Shown: in pieces, positions 48,840 through 57,076 of the stretch | How positions within the stretch are numbered: the stretch's first letter is position 1 | How the letters are laid out: every line of letters begins with the position of its first letter | DNA from: Luteipulveratus halotolerans | GTDB taxonomy: Bacteria; Actinomycetota; Actinomycetes; Actinomycetales; Dermatophilaceae | DNA length: 64,000 bases | Direction of reading: 5' to 3' | Assembly (NCBI RefSeq): GCF_001247745.1 | Contig: NZ_LAIR01000002.1 | Coordinates: 310,001-374,000 of the forward strand | The notes under the pieces: generated by a model | What the model was told of the DNA's origin: nothing | Databases searched by the model: none | Seen by the model: only the letters and a program-made list of their open reading frames with translations | Made by a program: the position numbers and the translations under genes

Positions 48840-49682
48840 ATGGCTGAGACCGCCGAGCGCTCGCACGAGGTGCAGACCGGCAAGGTGGCGATCATCGGAG
48901 CCGGCGTGATGGGCGAGACGCTGGTGTCCGGTCTGCTGCGCGCGGGCCGCGACGCGGGCAGCCTCGTCGTCAGCGACCGCAGCCCCGAGCGCCTCGCCGC
49001 CGTCAAGGAGCAGTACGCCGTGCCGGTCGCCTCCGCGGCCGACGCGGCCGCGAGTGTCGACACGGTGGTCCTCGCCGTCAAGCCGCAGGACATGGACAAG
49101 GTGCTCGCCGTCGTGCGCGACCACCTCGCACCCGGCACGCTGGTCGTGTCGATCGCGGCCGGCATCACCACGGCGTTCCTGGAGGAGCGGCTGCCCGAGG
49201 GCACGCCGGTCGCGCGCGTCATGCCCAACACGCCCGCTCTGGTCGACGAGGGCATGGCCGCGGTCAGCCCGGGCTCCCACTGCGACGCCCACCACCTGTG
49301 GGTCGCGCAGGACCTGATGCGGTCCTGCGGCAAGGTGCTGTCCGTCGGTGAGGAGCACCAGGACGCCGTCACGGCGATCAGCGGCAGCGGACCGGCGTAC
49401 ATCTTCTACGTCGTCGAGGCGATGATCGAGGCCGGCGTGCTGCTCGGGCTGCCTCGTGCCACGGCGACCGAGCTGACGGTCCAGACGCTGTACGGCGCCG
49501 CGACCATGCTGAAGGAGACCGGCGAGCACCCGACCGTCCTGCGTGAGCGCGTGTCCAGCCCGGGCGGCACCACGGTCTCGGCTCTGCGTGAGCTGGAGGA
49601 CCACAAGGTCCGCGCAGCCTTCCTGTCGGCGATGGAGGCGGCCGCGCGGCGTTCGGCCGAGCTGGCGTCGGGGCAGCGCTGA
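48840..49682 (+). CDS. proC: Pyrroline-5-carboxylate reductase
   Basis: A 280-residue enzyme that makes proline from pyrroline-5-carboxylate with NAD(P)H. The dinucleotide fold begins KVAIIGAGVMGETLVSGLLRAG. Then come VVLAVKPQDMDKVL, GTLVVSIAAGITTAFLEERL, VARVMPNTPALVDEGM, and the family signature ETGEHPTVLRERVSSPGGTTVSALRELE. The catalytic region AVTAISGSGPAYIFYVVEAM is intact. The position upstream of an excisionase-type HTH gene and bS22 agrees with the mycobacterial order. Confidence 0.94.
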   Translation: MAETAERSHEVQTGKVAIIGAGVMGETLVSGLLRAGRDAGSLVVSDRSPERLAAVKEQYAVPVASAADAAASVDTVVLAVKPQDMDKVLAVVRDHLAPGTLVVSIAAGITTAFLEERLPEGTPVARVMPNTPALVDEGMAAVSPGSHCDAHHLWVAQDLMRSCGKVLSVGEEHQDAVTAISGSGPAYIFYVVEAMIEAGVLLGLPRATATELTVQTLYGAATMLKETGEHPTVLRERVSSPGGTTVSALRELEDHKVRAAFLSAMEAAARRSAELASGQR

Positions 49683-49763
49683 CACGGTTCAACCTGTGGG
49701 GTGGCTGAGTAATGGGTGAACCTGCGCCCCGTGGCGCTGGGCCCGCGTGCGAGAGTGGATCCC

Positions 49764-50339
49764 ATGACAGCGATCACGGTGCGTGCCCTCGGGGATGAGG
49801 ACTGGCAGGTCTACCGCGACATCCGGCTGGCGGCGCTGAAGGAGTCCCCTGACGCGTTCGCGGCCAAGGTCGATCAGGAGCAGCAGCTCGACGAGACGTT
49901 CTGGCGCGAGCGGATGTCCCGTTCGCGTCGGCTGGTGGCGGAGAGCGAGGGTCTTCCGGTCGGCGTCGTCTCGGTCGGCGACGTCGTCGACACCGAGGAC
50001 CTCGACGAGGACGGTGACACCGACGAGGTCGCCGCTGAGCTGTTCGGGCTCTGGGTGAGCCCCGAGCTGCGTGGCCAGGGCGTCGCCTGGAAGCTCGTCC
50101 AGGCCGGAGTCGAGCAGGCGCGCTCCGAGGACCGTGACCACGTCGTCTACTGGGTCGGCACCGACAACGGCCGCGCGGTCGCCTTCGCCAGCAGCTTCGG
50201 TTTCCGGCCCACCGACTCGCGCCGCCCGATGCGCCCCCAGGACGCCTCCGACGACGAGGACGACGACAACCTCGAGATGGCGATGGTCTTCCCCCTCGGT
50301 TCCGACCCGGGCGCCGTACCGAACTCGGACCCGTCCTGA
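49764..50339 (+). CDS. GNAT family N-acetyltransferase
   Basis: A 191-residue acetyltransferase. It opens ITVRALGDEDWQVYRDIRLAALKESPDAFAAK, a start shared by a large actinobacterial group; the acetyl-CoA loop is LWVSPELRGQGVAWKLVQ (near residue 100), and GTDNGRAVAFASSFGFRPTDSRRP is motif B. The C-terminus is acidic (DDEDDDN). The substrate is unknown. It is a single gene between proC and acuC, with its own gap of about 80 bp upstream. Confidence 0.82.
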   Translation: MTAITVRALGDEDWQVYRDIRLAALKESPDAFAAKVDQEQQLDETFWRERMSRSRRLVAESEGLPVGVVSVGDVVDTEDLDEDGDTDEVAAELFGLWVSPELRGQGVAWKLVQAGVEQARSEDRDHVVYWVGTDNGRAVAFASSFGFRPTDSRRPMRPQDASDDEDDDNLEMAMVFPLGSDPGAVPNSDPS

Positions 50340-50371
50340 CCGCCCGTACGACGGGTCCCACGCGCACCCGC

Positions 50372-51556
50372 GTGATGTGGGACCCGAGGCTCACGGCGTA
50401 CGACTTCGGGCGCGAGCACCCGATGAACCCCGTGCGCCTCGACCTCACCGCCCGGCTCGCAGACGAGCTGGGCGTCCTCGATGCTCCTGGCGTCGAGGTG
50501 GTCGCCCCGTCGTTGCCGCCTGAGGGTGACGCCTTCCTGGAGCGCGTCCACGACGTCGACTACATCCAGGCCGTACGCCGTTCGTCGGCCGACCCGTCGA
50601 CCGCCGACCCGGCGTACGGCCTCGGCACGGAGGACGACCCCGCGTTCGCGGGCATGCACGACGTGTCGGCGCTGATCGCCGCCGCCTCGGTGGAGGCCTG
50701 CCGGGCGGTGTGGGAGCGCGAGGTCGACCACGCCGTCAACTTCGGCGGCGGGCTGCACCATGCGATGCCCGGCAACGCCTCCGGCTTCTGCGTCTACAAC
50801 GACGCCGCGCTCGGCATCCAGTGGTTGCTCGACCACGGAGCCGAGCGCGTGGTCTACGTCGACATCGACGTCCACCACGGTGACGGTGTCGAGCGGGTGT
50901 TCTACGACGACCCGCGCGTGCTCACGATCTCACTGCACGAGAGCGGCCGAGTTCTGTTCCCTGGCACGGGTTTTCCCGGCGAGTGCGGTGGTGAGGGAGC
51001 CGAGGGCAGTGCCGTCAACGTCGCCCTCCCGGCCGGCACCGGTGACGCAGCCTGGTTGCGCGCGCTGCACGCCGTGGTGCCGGCGCTCGTCCGGGCCTTC
51101 GACCCCGAGGTGCTCGTGACCCAGCAGGGCTGCGACGGGCACTTCTCCGACCCGCTGGCCCACATGGCGCTGTCGGTCGACGCGATGCGCACCGCCTACA
51201 CCACGCTGCACCGGCTCGCGCACGACGTCACCGACGGTCGATGGGTCGCGCTCGGCGGTGGCGGCTACGAGGTCATCGACGTCGTGCCGCGCGCCTGGAC
51301 CCATCTGATGGCGGTCGCGGCGCATCGCCCGATCGATCTCGAGACACCGGTTCCGCAGGCATGGCGTGACCACGTCACGCGGCTGGCCGGTCGTCCCGGG
51401 CCGCCCCGCATGGGTGACGGCGTCTCCCAGGACGGGCTCGTCTGGTTCCGCTCGTGGGAGACCGGCTACGACCCCGAGAGCGCTGTCGACCGCGCGGTGA
51501 TGGCCACGCGTGAAGCCGTCTTCCCGGCTCACGGTCTCGACGTCTGGCTCGACTAG
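50372..51556 (+). CDS. acuC: Acetoin utilization protein AcuC / class I histone deacetylase-like
   Basis: A 394-residue zinc deacetylase. It opens MMWDPRLTAYDFGREHPMNPVRLDLTARLADELGVL (GTG 50372 or ATG 50375). The deacetylase core shows NFGGGLHHAMPGNASGFCVYNDAALGIQWLL, VYVDIDVHHGDGVERVFYDD (metal ligands Asp and His), LFPGTGFPGECGGEG, VTQQGCDGHFSDPLAHM and ALGGGGYEV. AcuC removes acetyl groups from lysines of acetyl-CoA synthetase and other proteins. An unrelated acetyltransferase gene directly upstream may be a functional opposite, but that is inference. Confidence 0.9.
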   Translation: MMWDPRLTAYDFGREHPMNPVRLDLTARLADELGVLDAPGVEVVAPSLPPEGDAFLERVHDVDYIQAVRRSSADPSTADPAYGLGTEDDPAFAGMHDVSALIAAASVEACRAVWEREVDHAVNFGGGLHHAMPGNASGFCVYNDAALGIQWLLDHGAERVVYVDIDVHHGDGVERVFYDDPRVLTISLHESGRVLFPGTGFPGECGGEGAEGSAVNVALPAGTGDAAWLRALHAVVPALVRAFDPEVLVTQQGCDGHFSDPLAHMALSVDAMRTAYTTLHRLAHDVTDGRWVALGGGGYEVIDVVPRAWTHLMAVAAHRPIDLETPVPQAWRDHVTRLAGRPGPPRMGDGVSQDGLVWFRSWETGYDPESAVDRAVMATREAVFPAHGLDVWLD

Positions 51557-51740
51557 ACCGCCGACTTTTCTGCTCGACACGGCGTGTCGGGTGGACGACC
51601 TCGAGGTCAAGGGTTTCGCTACGCCCTTCTTTCGCTCTATCGTGCTTACCTCAGGCGCTGCACCCGTGCTCTCTGGTCCCGCATGTCCCAGAGGTCACGT
51701 CGGCGGCGCACACGCGAGCAGCGGAGAGGTCGGGGCTTCC

Positions 51741-51941
51741 ATGGCAGACGAGCGCCAGGTCGGCGAGGTGCAGTTCATGACGGTTGCCGAGGTTGCGTCG
51801 CTGATGCGGGTCTCGAAGATGACGGTCTACCGGCTCGTGCACAACGGCGACCTGCCGGCTGTGCGCGTCGGACGGTCGTTCCGCGTGCCCGAGAAGGCTG
51901 TCCACGACTACCTGCAGACGTCCTTCATCGAGACCGCCTGA
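51741..51941 (+). CDS. Excisionase-type (MerR-like) helix-turn-helix protein
   Basis: A 66-residue DNA-binding protein: MTVAEVASLMRVSKMTVYRLVHNGDLPAVRVGRSFRVPEKAVHDYL, the winged-helix of the excisionase/BldC family. It is conserved between proC and bS22 in actinobacteria, so it is a chromosomal regulator rather than a phage protein. ATG 51741. Its target is not known. The upstream gap of 184 bp holds no other gene that I can see. Confidence 0.88.
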   Translation: MADERQVGEVQFMTVAEVASLMRVSKMTVYRLVHNGDLPAVRVGRSFRVPEKAVHDYLQTSFIETA

Positions 51942-51952
51942 GCCTGCTCGGT

Positions 51953-51982
51953 TTGGGTGACGGGCGGCCCGGACGCTACGCT
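51953..51982 (+). promoter_or_regulatory. Candidate promoter of the bS22 gene
   Basis: TTGGGT (51953-51958), 18 bases, TACGCT (51977-51982), about 78 bases before the start codon. Confidence 0.45.
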
Positions 51983-52060
51983 GACCCGGATTGGCTGTGC
52001 GTGCAGTGGCGCGACGCCATCGCACCACTGACCACTCTCGAGCATCAAAGGACGTGACGC

Positions 52061-52159
52061 ATGGGTTCCGTCATCAAGAAGCGTCGCAAGCGCATGGCGA
52101 AGAAGAAGCACCGCAAGCTGCTGCGCAAGACGCGTCACCAGCGCCGCAACAAGAAGTGA
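52061..52159 (+). CDS. Ribosomal protein bS22 (AURKAIP1/COX24-domain small basic protein)
   Basis: A 32-residue, strongly basic protein: MGSVIKKRRKRMAKKKHRKL then LRKTRHQRRNKK. This is the actinobacterial small-subunit protein seen near the decoding site in mycobacterial ribosome structures. AAAGGACG lies 8 bases before ATG 52061. It is too short for most gene finders but is invariably found behind the excisionase-type gene. A strong terminator follows. Confidence 0.93.
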   Translation: MGSVIKKRRKRMAKKKHRKLLRKTRHQRRNKK

Positions 52160-52201
52160 GCGCTCGCGGGTCGGGCTGATCGAGCACCGTCCTGCTCACG
52201 T

Positions 52202-52241
52202 GAAGGCCCCTGGAGTGCCGTACGCCGGCCCAGGGGCCTTC
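52202..52241 (+). terminator. Terminator hairpin after bS22
   Basis: GAAGGCCCCTGG pairs perfectly with CCAGGGGCCTTC; the 16-base interior GTGCCGTACGCCGGC can pair with itself in part. Confidence 0.82.
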
Positions 52242-52330
52242 GTCGTACCCGCGGCCGGGTGTGGGTGGGGTCACAGCGCACCGGACCGGTCGGCTGGTGG
52301 ACGAGCCGTGAGTCGACGGGCTGAGCACCC

Positions 52331-52336
52331 TAGGAT
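52331..52336 (+). promoter_or_regulatory. -10 element TAGGAT of the epimerase operon
   Basis: TAGGAT about 38 bases before the epimerase ATG. Confidence 0.45.
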
Positions 52337-52374
52337 CGTCGTCGGGCACAGTCGGGACGCGAGGAGGTGCAGGG

Positions 52375-53379
52375 ATGACCGCCAAGGTCGTGCTGGTCAC
52401 CGGTGTCTCGCGCCTGGTCGGCGGTCGCACCGCGCGTGACCTCAGCCTCAGCGGCGCGGTCGACCGGGTCATCGCGGTCGACGCCGTCCCGCCGACGAGC
52501 TCGCTCGGCGACGCGCAGTTCGTCCGCGCCGATATCCGCAACCCGATCATCGGCAAGATCATCCGTCAGGAGCAGGTCGACACGGTCGTGCACCTGGGCG
52601 TGATCACGACGCCGCGGCACGTCGGCGGGCGCGTCTCCCAGAAGGAGATCAACGTCATCGGCACCATGCAGCTGCTCGCGGCCTGTCAGAAGGCCGAGTC
52701 ACTGCAACGGCTCGTCGTCAAGTCCTCCAGCGCGGTCTACGGCGCCTCGCCGCGCGACCCGGCGATGTTCTCCGAGGACATGACGGCCCGCAAGGTGCCG
52801 ACGGTCGGGTTCGCCAAGGACTCCCTCGAGGTCGAGACCTATGTGCGCGGCTTCGCCCGTCGCCGACCCGACGTCGCCGTCAACCTGCTCCGGATGGCCA
52901 ACGTCGTCGGTCCCGGCCTGCGGACCCCGCTCACCGACTACCTCAGCATGCGCGCCATCCCCGTGCCGGTCGGCTTCGACGGCCGGGTGCAGGTGCTGCA
53001 CCTCGACGACGCCGTGCGCGCAGCGGTCATGGCGGTGACCAGTGAGGCCACCGGCATCATCAACATCGCCGGCGACGGCATGGTCACGGTCAAGCAGGCC
53101 GCACGTCTGCTGCGGCGGCCGATCGTGCCCGTGCTGCCGGGCACGGCGAGCATGGTCGCGATCGTGGGCAACCACGGCCGGCTCGGCACGTTCGACGCCG
53201 ACCAGATGGCCTGGCTGTGCTTCGGCCGCGGTGTCGACACCACCCGGATGCGCGAGCTGCTGGGGTTCGAGCCGACGCACACCACCCGCGGGGCGATCCT
53301 GGACGTGTTCGGCGACCAGCACCGGTTCCCGCCGTCGCCGGGTGCCGTGCTGGCCTCGATGATCGGAGGGGAGTCATGA
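52375..53379 (+). CDS. NAD-dependent epimerase/dehydratase family protein
   Basis: A 334-residue short-chain dehydrogenase-like protein. The nucleotide fold starts KVVLVTGVSRLVGGRTARDL; other motifs are VDTVVHLGVI, RLVVKSSSAVYGASP, and LRMANVVGPGLRTPLTDYL. The usual catalytic YxxxK is replaced by a divergent stretch around TVGFAKDSLEVE, so the reaction is uncertain. It is conserved next to bS22 and the acyltransferase (mycobacterial GalE2-like). GGAGG precedes ATG 52375. Its stop overlaps the acyltransferase start by 4 bases. Confidence 0.82.
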   Translation: MTAKVVLVTGVSRLVGGRTARDLSLSGAVDRVIAVDAVPPTSSLGDAQFVRADIRNPIIGKIIRQEQVDTVVHLGVITTPRHVGGRVSQKEINVIGTMQLLAACQKAESLQRLVVKSSSAVYGASPRDPAMFSEDMTARKVPTVGFAKDSLEVETYVRGFARRRPDVAVNLLRMANVVGPGLRTPLTDYLSMRAIPVPVGFDGRVQVLHLDDAVRAAVMAVTSEATGIINIAGDGMVTVKQAARLLRRPIVPVLPGTASMVAIVGNHGRLGTFDADQMAWLCFGRGVDTTRMRELLGFEPTHTTRGAILDVFGDQHRFPPSPGAVLASMIGGES

Positions 53380-54626
53380 CCAAGCGCGCTGACGACGACC
53401 GCGAGCGCGGCCACGACGAGCCCACCGGGTCGGCCAAGAAGGCCCCCAAGGCTGCGCGCCGTACGACGTCGGGTCCCCGACCCACGACCAAGCCGGCCGA
53501 GGTCGCGGCAGCTGCCAAGGCTCGTAAACGCCCGGCTCGCAAGCAGATTCGCGACGCGGCCGCGCCGGGCAAGACCGACCACCCGGCGTACTCCCGACGT
53601 CGCGCGTCCTCCGACCGCCCCCTGCGCGCGGTGCCCGACATCTCCGAGATCGACGAGGCGCCCGCCCCTGTGGCGCAGGCCGCGCCGCGCGAGAGCGCCG
53701 GCCTGCCCGTGGCTGCTGTCGAGCGGCTGGTCTCGGTCGCCGTCACCGCGCTGCGGTCCGCGGGCTCGGCCGCCGGCCTCGAGGGCGACGACCTCGAGCG
53801 CCGGGTCGCCCGCGCGCTGACCTTCCTGCGGCACCGGGTGACCGGCGACTACGACGTCGACGAGTTCGGCTTCGACCCCGAGTTCACCGAGGAGGTCTGG
53901 CTGCCGCTGCTCCGCCCGATCTACCAGCGGTGGTTCCGGGTCGAGGTGCGTGGCATCGACAACATCCCTGCCGACGGGTCCGCGCTGGTGGTCGCCAACC
54001 ACTCGGGCACCATCCCGGTCGACGGGCTGATGCTGCAGGTGGCGCTGCACGACCAGCACCCCGAGCGCCGCCACGTGCGGATGCTCGGCGCCGACCTGGT
54101 GTTCCAGTCGCCGTTCGTCGGCGAGCTCGCCCGCAAGGCCGGCACGACCCTGGCCGCCAACCCCGACGCCGAGCGGCTGCTGTCCAACGGCGAGCTCACC
54201 GCGGTCTTCCCCGAGGGGTTCAAGGGCGTCGGCAAGGGGTTCGGCGAGCGCTACCGGTTGCAGCGGTTCGGTCGCGGCGGGTTCGTGACGGCGGCGCTGC
54301 GGACAGGCGCTCCGATCATCCCGTGCTCGATCATCGGCGCCGAGGAGATCTACCCGATGCTCGGCAACGTCAAGAGCCTGGCCCGCGTGCTCGGCTTCCC
54401 CTACTTCCCGGTGACGGCGACGTTCCCGTGGCTGGGCCCGCTCGGCCTGGTGCCCCTGCCGTCGAAGTGGATCATCGAGTTCGGGGCGCCGGTCGACACC
54501 GCGACGCTCGGTCCGGAGGCCGCCGACGACCCGATGCTGGTGTTCGACCTCACCGATCAGGTGCGCGAGACCATCCAGCAGACCTTGTACTCCCTGCTGC
54601 TGCAGCGTCGCTCCGTCTTCTGGTGA
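53376..54626 (+). CDS. Lysophospholipid acyltransferase family protein (PlsC-like)
   Basis: A 416-residue protein. The first 110 residues are basic, Ala/Pro/Lys-rich and probably disordered. The acyltransferase core (about 185-390) shows the H-x4-D motif NHSGTIPVD, the glycerophosphate-binding FPEGFKGVGKGFGERYRLQRFGRGGF, and IIPCSIIGAEEIYPML. Such enzymes add acyl chains to glycerolipids at the membrane. The order epimerase-acyltransferase is conserved in actinobacteria. SD GGAGGGGA; ATGA overlap with the epimerase stop. Confidence 0.85.
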   Translation: MTKRADDDRERGHDEPTGSAKKAPKAARRTTSGPRPTTKPAEVAAAAKARKRPARKQIRDAAAPGKTDHPAYSRRRASSDRPLRAVPDISEIDEAPAPVAQAAPRESAGLPVAAVERLVSVAVTALRSAGSAAGLEGDDLERRVARALTFLRHRVTGDYDVDEFGFDPEFTEEVWLPLLRPIYQRWFRVEVRGIDNIPADGSALVVANHSGTIPVDGLMLQVALHDQHPERRHVRMLGADLVFQSPFVGELARKAGTTLAANPDAERLLSNGELTAVFPEGFKGVGKGFGERYRLQRFGRGGFVTAALRTGAPIIPCSIIGAEEIYPMLGNVKSLARVLGFPYFPVTATFPWLGPLGLVPLPSKWIIEFGAPVDTATLGPEAADDPMLVFDLTDQVRETIQQTLYSLLLQRRSVFW

Positions 54627-54892
54627 CGGCCCGCGTGAAGCCCTTCGGCCGGCGTACGCCGCACACCGTCACCCTGATCGGCAAGCCGGGGTGCCACCTG
54701 TGCGACGACGCCCGCGCGGTGATCGCCCGCGTGTGCGACGAGCTCGGCGTGGAGTGGCACGAGCAGTCGGTCCTGAACGACGCCGAGCTGCGCGACCGCT
54801 ATGCCGAGGAGATCCCGGTCACGCTGGTCGACGGGCGCCGTCACGACTACTTCACTGTGGACGAGCGGCGGCTGCGCAAGGCGTTGCGCTGA
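54623..54892 (+). CDS. Glutaredoxin-like protein
   Basis: An 89-residue thioredoxin-fold protein of the glutaredoxin-like DUF836 kind: TVTLIGKPGCHLCDDARAVIARVCDELGVEWHEQSV with C-x2-C at about residues 24-27, then EIPVTLVDGRRHDYFTVDERRLRKAL with the cis-Pro. It probably reduces disulfides using mycothiol-linked electrons. GTG 54623 overlaps the acyltransferase stop; GTG 54635 is an alternative. It is the last gene before the rex-hem operon. Confidence 0.88.
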   Translation: MTARVKPFGRRTPHTVTLIGKPGCHLCDDARAVIARVCDELGVEWHEQSVLNDAELRDRYAEEIPVTLVDGRRHDYFTVDERRLRKALR

Positions 54893-54988
54893 CGCCTCCG
54901 GGGCCCGTCCGTCGCGGAATGTCGCGGCCCGCACCGCTGTTGGCCTAGCACACGCCTCCACTAGCACGTTCGGCGGTCTCACGCGACT

Positions 54989-55006
54989 TTGTGCCTGCCT
55001 TCACAA
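54989..55006. promoter_or_regulatory. Rex operator upstream of rex
   Basis: TTGTGCCTGCCTTCACAA matches the Rex consensus TTGTGAA-N4-TTCACAA at 12 of 14 defined positions. It lies between the presumed -35 and -10 of the rex-hem promoter, so NADH-free Rex would block transcription. Confidence 0.8.
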
Positions 55007-55011
55007 GCGCC

Positions 55012-55017
55012 TAGGGT
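55012..55017 (+). promoter_or_regulatory. -10 element TAGGGT of the rex-hem operon
   Basis: TAGGGT, 5 bases after the Rex operator and about 70 bases before the rex start; the leader carries GAGAGGAGCG as ribosome site. Confidence 0.5.
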
Positions 55018-55088
55018 GAGGGGGTCCCTACACCTCTGGTGGCGGCGTTTGGTATACGCCTGCCCGCAAGAGAGGAGCGAAGGCGCTC

Positions 55089-55790
55089 GTGACAGACGCC
55101 CCAGCCGCACGCCGGGGGATCCCTGGCGCGACAGTTGCGCGGCTGCCGGTGTATCTGCGTGCACTCGGAGCCCTCGCCGCGACGGGCGTCGACACCGTCT
55201 CCTCCGAAGAGCTCGCCGAAGCCGCGGGCGTGCGTTCGGCCAAGCTCCGCAAGGACCTGTCCTACCTGGGTTCTTACGGTGTGCGCGGTGTCGGTTACGA
55301 CGTCGTACGCCTGCGCGAGGAGATCGCTCGCGAGCTCGGGCTCCAGCACGACTGGGCCGTCGCGATCGTCGGCATGGGAAACCTCGGGCACGCGCTCGCC
55401 GCCTACTCCGGTTTCGCGACGCGCGGCTTCCGGGTCGCGTGGTTGGTCGACGAGGACCCCGCGATCATCGGCCGCACCATCGCCGGGCTGACCGTCATCA
55501 GCTTCGACGACCTGGCATCCGAGCCGCCGCAGGGCGTCATCGGTGTCATTGCCACACCGCCCACCGCCGCCCAGGCGGTCGCCGACCGGCTGGTCGACAT
55601 GGGCGTCCATTCCATCCTCAACTTCGCCCCGTGCGTCCTGAACGTCCCCGACGGTGTCGAGGTCCGCAAGGTCGACCTGGCGACCGAGCTGCAGATCCTG
55701 GCCTTCCACGAGCAGCACACGCGTGAGGAGATCGACGGCATCGCCGATCTCGCACCGGTCGTGGAGGAGCCGAAGGAGGCGACGTCGTGA
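55089..55790 (+). CDS. rex: Redox-sensing transcriptional repressor Rex
   Basis: A 233-residue repressor that senses the NADH/NAD ratio. The N-terminal winged helix reads RLPVYLRALGALAATGVDTVSSEELAEAAGVRSAKLRKDLSYLGSYGVRGVGYDV. The Rossmann domain starts AVAIVGMGNLGHALAAYSGF with a GxGxxG-like loop, then VDEDPAIIGRTIAGL and GVIGVIATPPTAAQAVADRL. The C-terminal helix (ELQILAFHE) swaps between subunits. It is first in an operon with hemA, hemC, hemD and hemB (each overlapping by 4 bases), tying haem synthesis to the redox state as in Streptomyces. Confidence 0.95.
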   Translation: MTDAPAARRGIPGATVARLPVYLRALGALAATGVDTVSSEELAEAAGVRSAKLRKDLSYLGSYGVRGVGYDVVRLREEIARELGLQHDWAVAIVGMGNLGHALAAYSGFATRGFRVAWLVDEDPAIIGRTIAGLTVISFDDLASEPPQGVIGVIATPPTAAQAVADRLVDMGVHSILNFAPCVLNVPDGVEVRKVDLATELQILAFHEQHTREEIDGIADLAPVVEEPKEATS

Positions 55791-57076
55791 GCATCATCGT
55801 CATCGGGCTGTCCCACAAGACCGCCTCGATCGACACCCTCGAGCAGGTCGCCCTCGACGGCGACGCGCGTGAGTCGCTGCTGAGCAGCCTCGACAGCGGT
55901 GAGCACGTCGGTGAGGCGCTGCTGCTCGACACGTGCAACCGCATCGAGGTCTACGCCGAGGCGCACACCTTCCACGGTGCCGTCACCGAGATCGGTGAGA
56001 GCCTCGCCGACGCCACCGGTCTGCCGCTGCGCGAGCTGCGCGACCACCTCTACGTCCACTACGACGACCGCGCCGTCGCCCACCTGTTCCAGGTGTCGGC
56101 GGGGCTCGACTCGATGGCCGTCGGCGAGGCGCAGATCCTCGGGCAGCTGCGCGAGTCACTGCACACCGGGCGCGAGTCGGGCCGGATCGGCTCGATCCTC
56201 GACGGTCTGGTGCAGCAGGCGCTGCGGGTCGGCAAGCGGGCCCACTCCGAGACCGACATCGACACGGTGAGCCGCTCGCTGGTCGAACGCGGTGTCCGCC
56301 TGGCCGAGGAGCACGTCGGTCCACTGGGTCAGCAGCGCGTGCTGGTCGTGGGCGCCGGAGCGATGAGCAGCCTTGCGGCACATACGATCTCGCGTACGGG
56401 CGCCGCTGAGCTCACAGTCATCAACCGCACCTTCGAGACCGCGCGCCGACTCGCCGACGCCACCGGCGGACGCGCTCTGCCGTGGGACGCGCTGTCGCCG
56501 GCTCTGGGTGAGGCCGACCTGGTCATCTCCTGCACCGGTTCGGTCGGGCACGTCATCGAGCTCGACCACCTCCCCGACGCTCGCGCTCAGCACCGTCAGG
56601 CGTTCATCGACCTGGCGCTGCCGCGCGACGTCGCCCCCGAGATCGGTGAGCGGGTCGGCGTACGCGTGCTGTCGCTCGGCGACCTCGGCACCGGTGTCGA
56701 GGGCTCGGCCGAGCAGCAGGTCCGCGCCGTGCAGGACCTCGTGACCGGTGAGGTCGCCGACTACCTCGTGGCTCGCCGTGCGGCGTCGGTCGCGCCGACC
56801 GTCGCGCTGCTGCGGTCACGGGCCGCCGATGTCGTGGCGGCCGAGCTGAGCCGGCTCCAGCAGCGGCTGCCCGAGCTGTCCGAGGGCGACCAGGCGCAGC
56901 TGCAGCTCACCGTGCACCGGGTCGTCGAAAAGCTCCTGCACACACCGACCGTGCGTGTGAAGCAGCTCGCGGGGGAGGGGCACGACTACACCGCCGCCCT
57001 GCGCGAGCTGTTCGACCTCGACCCCCGCGACGCCGCGACGGTCGCGACGCCACCGACTCCGGAAGGACTGTCGTGA
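55787..57076 (+). CDS. hemA: Glutamyl-tRNA reductase
   Basis: A 429-residue enzyme that reduces glutamyl-tRNA to glutamate-1-semialdehyde, the first step of tetrapyrrole synthesis. The catalytic Cys lies in LLLDTCNRIEVYAEA (near residue 50); HLFQVSAGLDSMAVGEAQILGQLRES follows; the NADPH domain begins VLVVGAGAMSSLAAHTI, with VINRTFETARRLAD. The dimerisation helix closes the protein (VHRVVEKLLHTPTVRVKQLAG). GTG 55787 overlaps the rex stop by 4 bases. Confidence 0.96.
   Translation: MSIIVIGLSHKTASIDTLEQVALDGDARESLLSSLDSGEHVGEALLLDTCNRIEVYAEAHTFHGAVTEIGESLADATGLPLRELRDHLYVHYDDRAVAHLFQVSAGLDSMAVGEAQILGQLRESLHTGRESGRIGSILDGLVQQALRVGKRAHSETDIDTVSRSLVERGVRLAEEHVGPLGQQRVLVVGAGAMSSLAAHTISRTGAAELTVINRTFETARRLADATGGRALPWDALSPALGEADLVISCTGSVGHVIELDHLPDARAQHRQAFIDLALPRDVAPEIGERVGVRVLSLGDLGTGVEGSAEQQVRAVQDLVTGEVADYLVARRAASVAPTVALLRSRAADVVAAELSRLQQRLPELSEGDQAQLQLTVHRVVEKLLHTPTVRVKQLAGEGHDYTAALRELFDLDPRDAATVATPPTPEGLS

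Noticed and set aside
51741..51941. Excisionase-like gene as sign of a prophage or integrative element
   Set aside because: The gene is a conserved chromosomal neighbour of proC and bS22 in actinobacteria, and no integrase, att repeats or phage genes are near.
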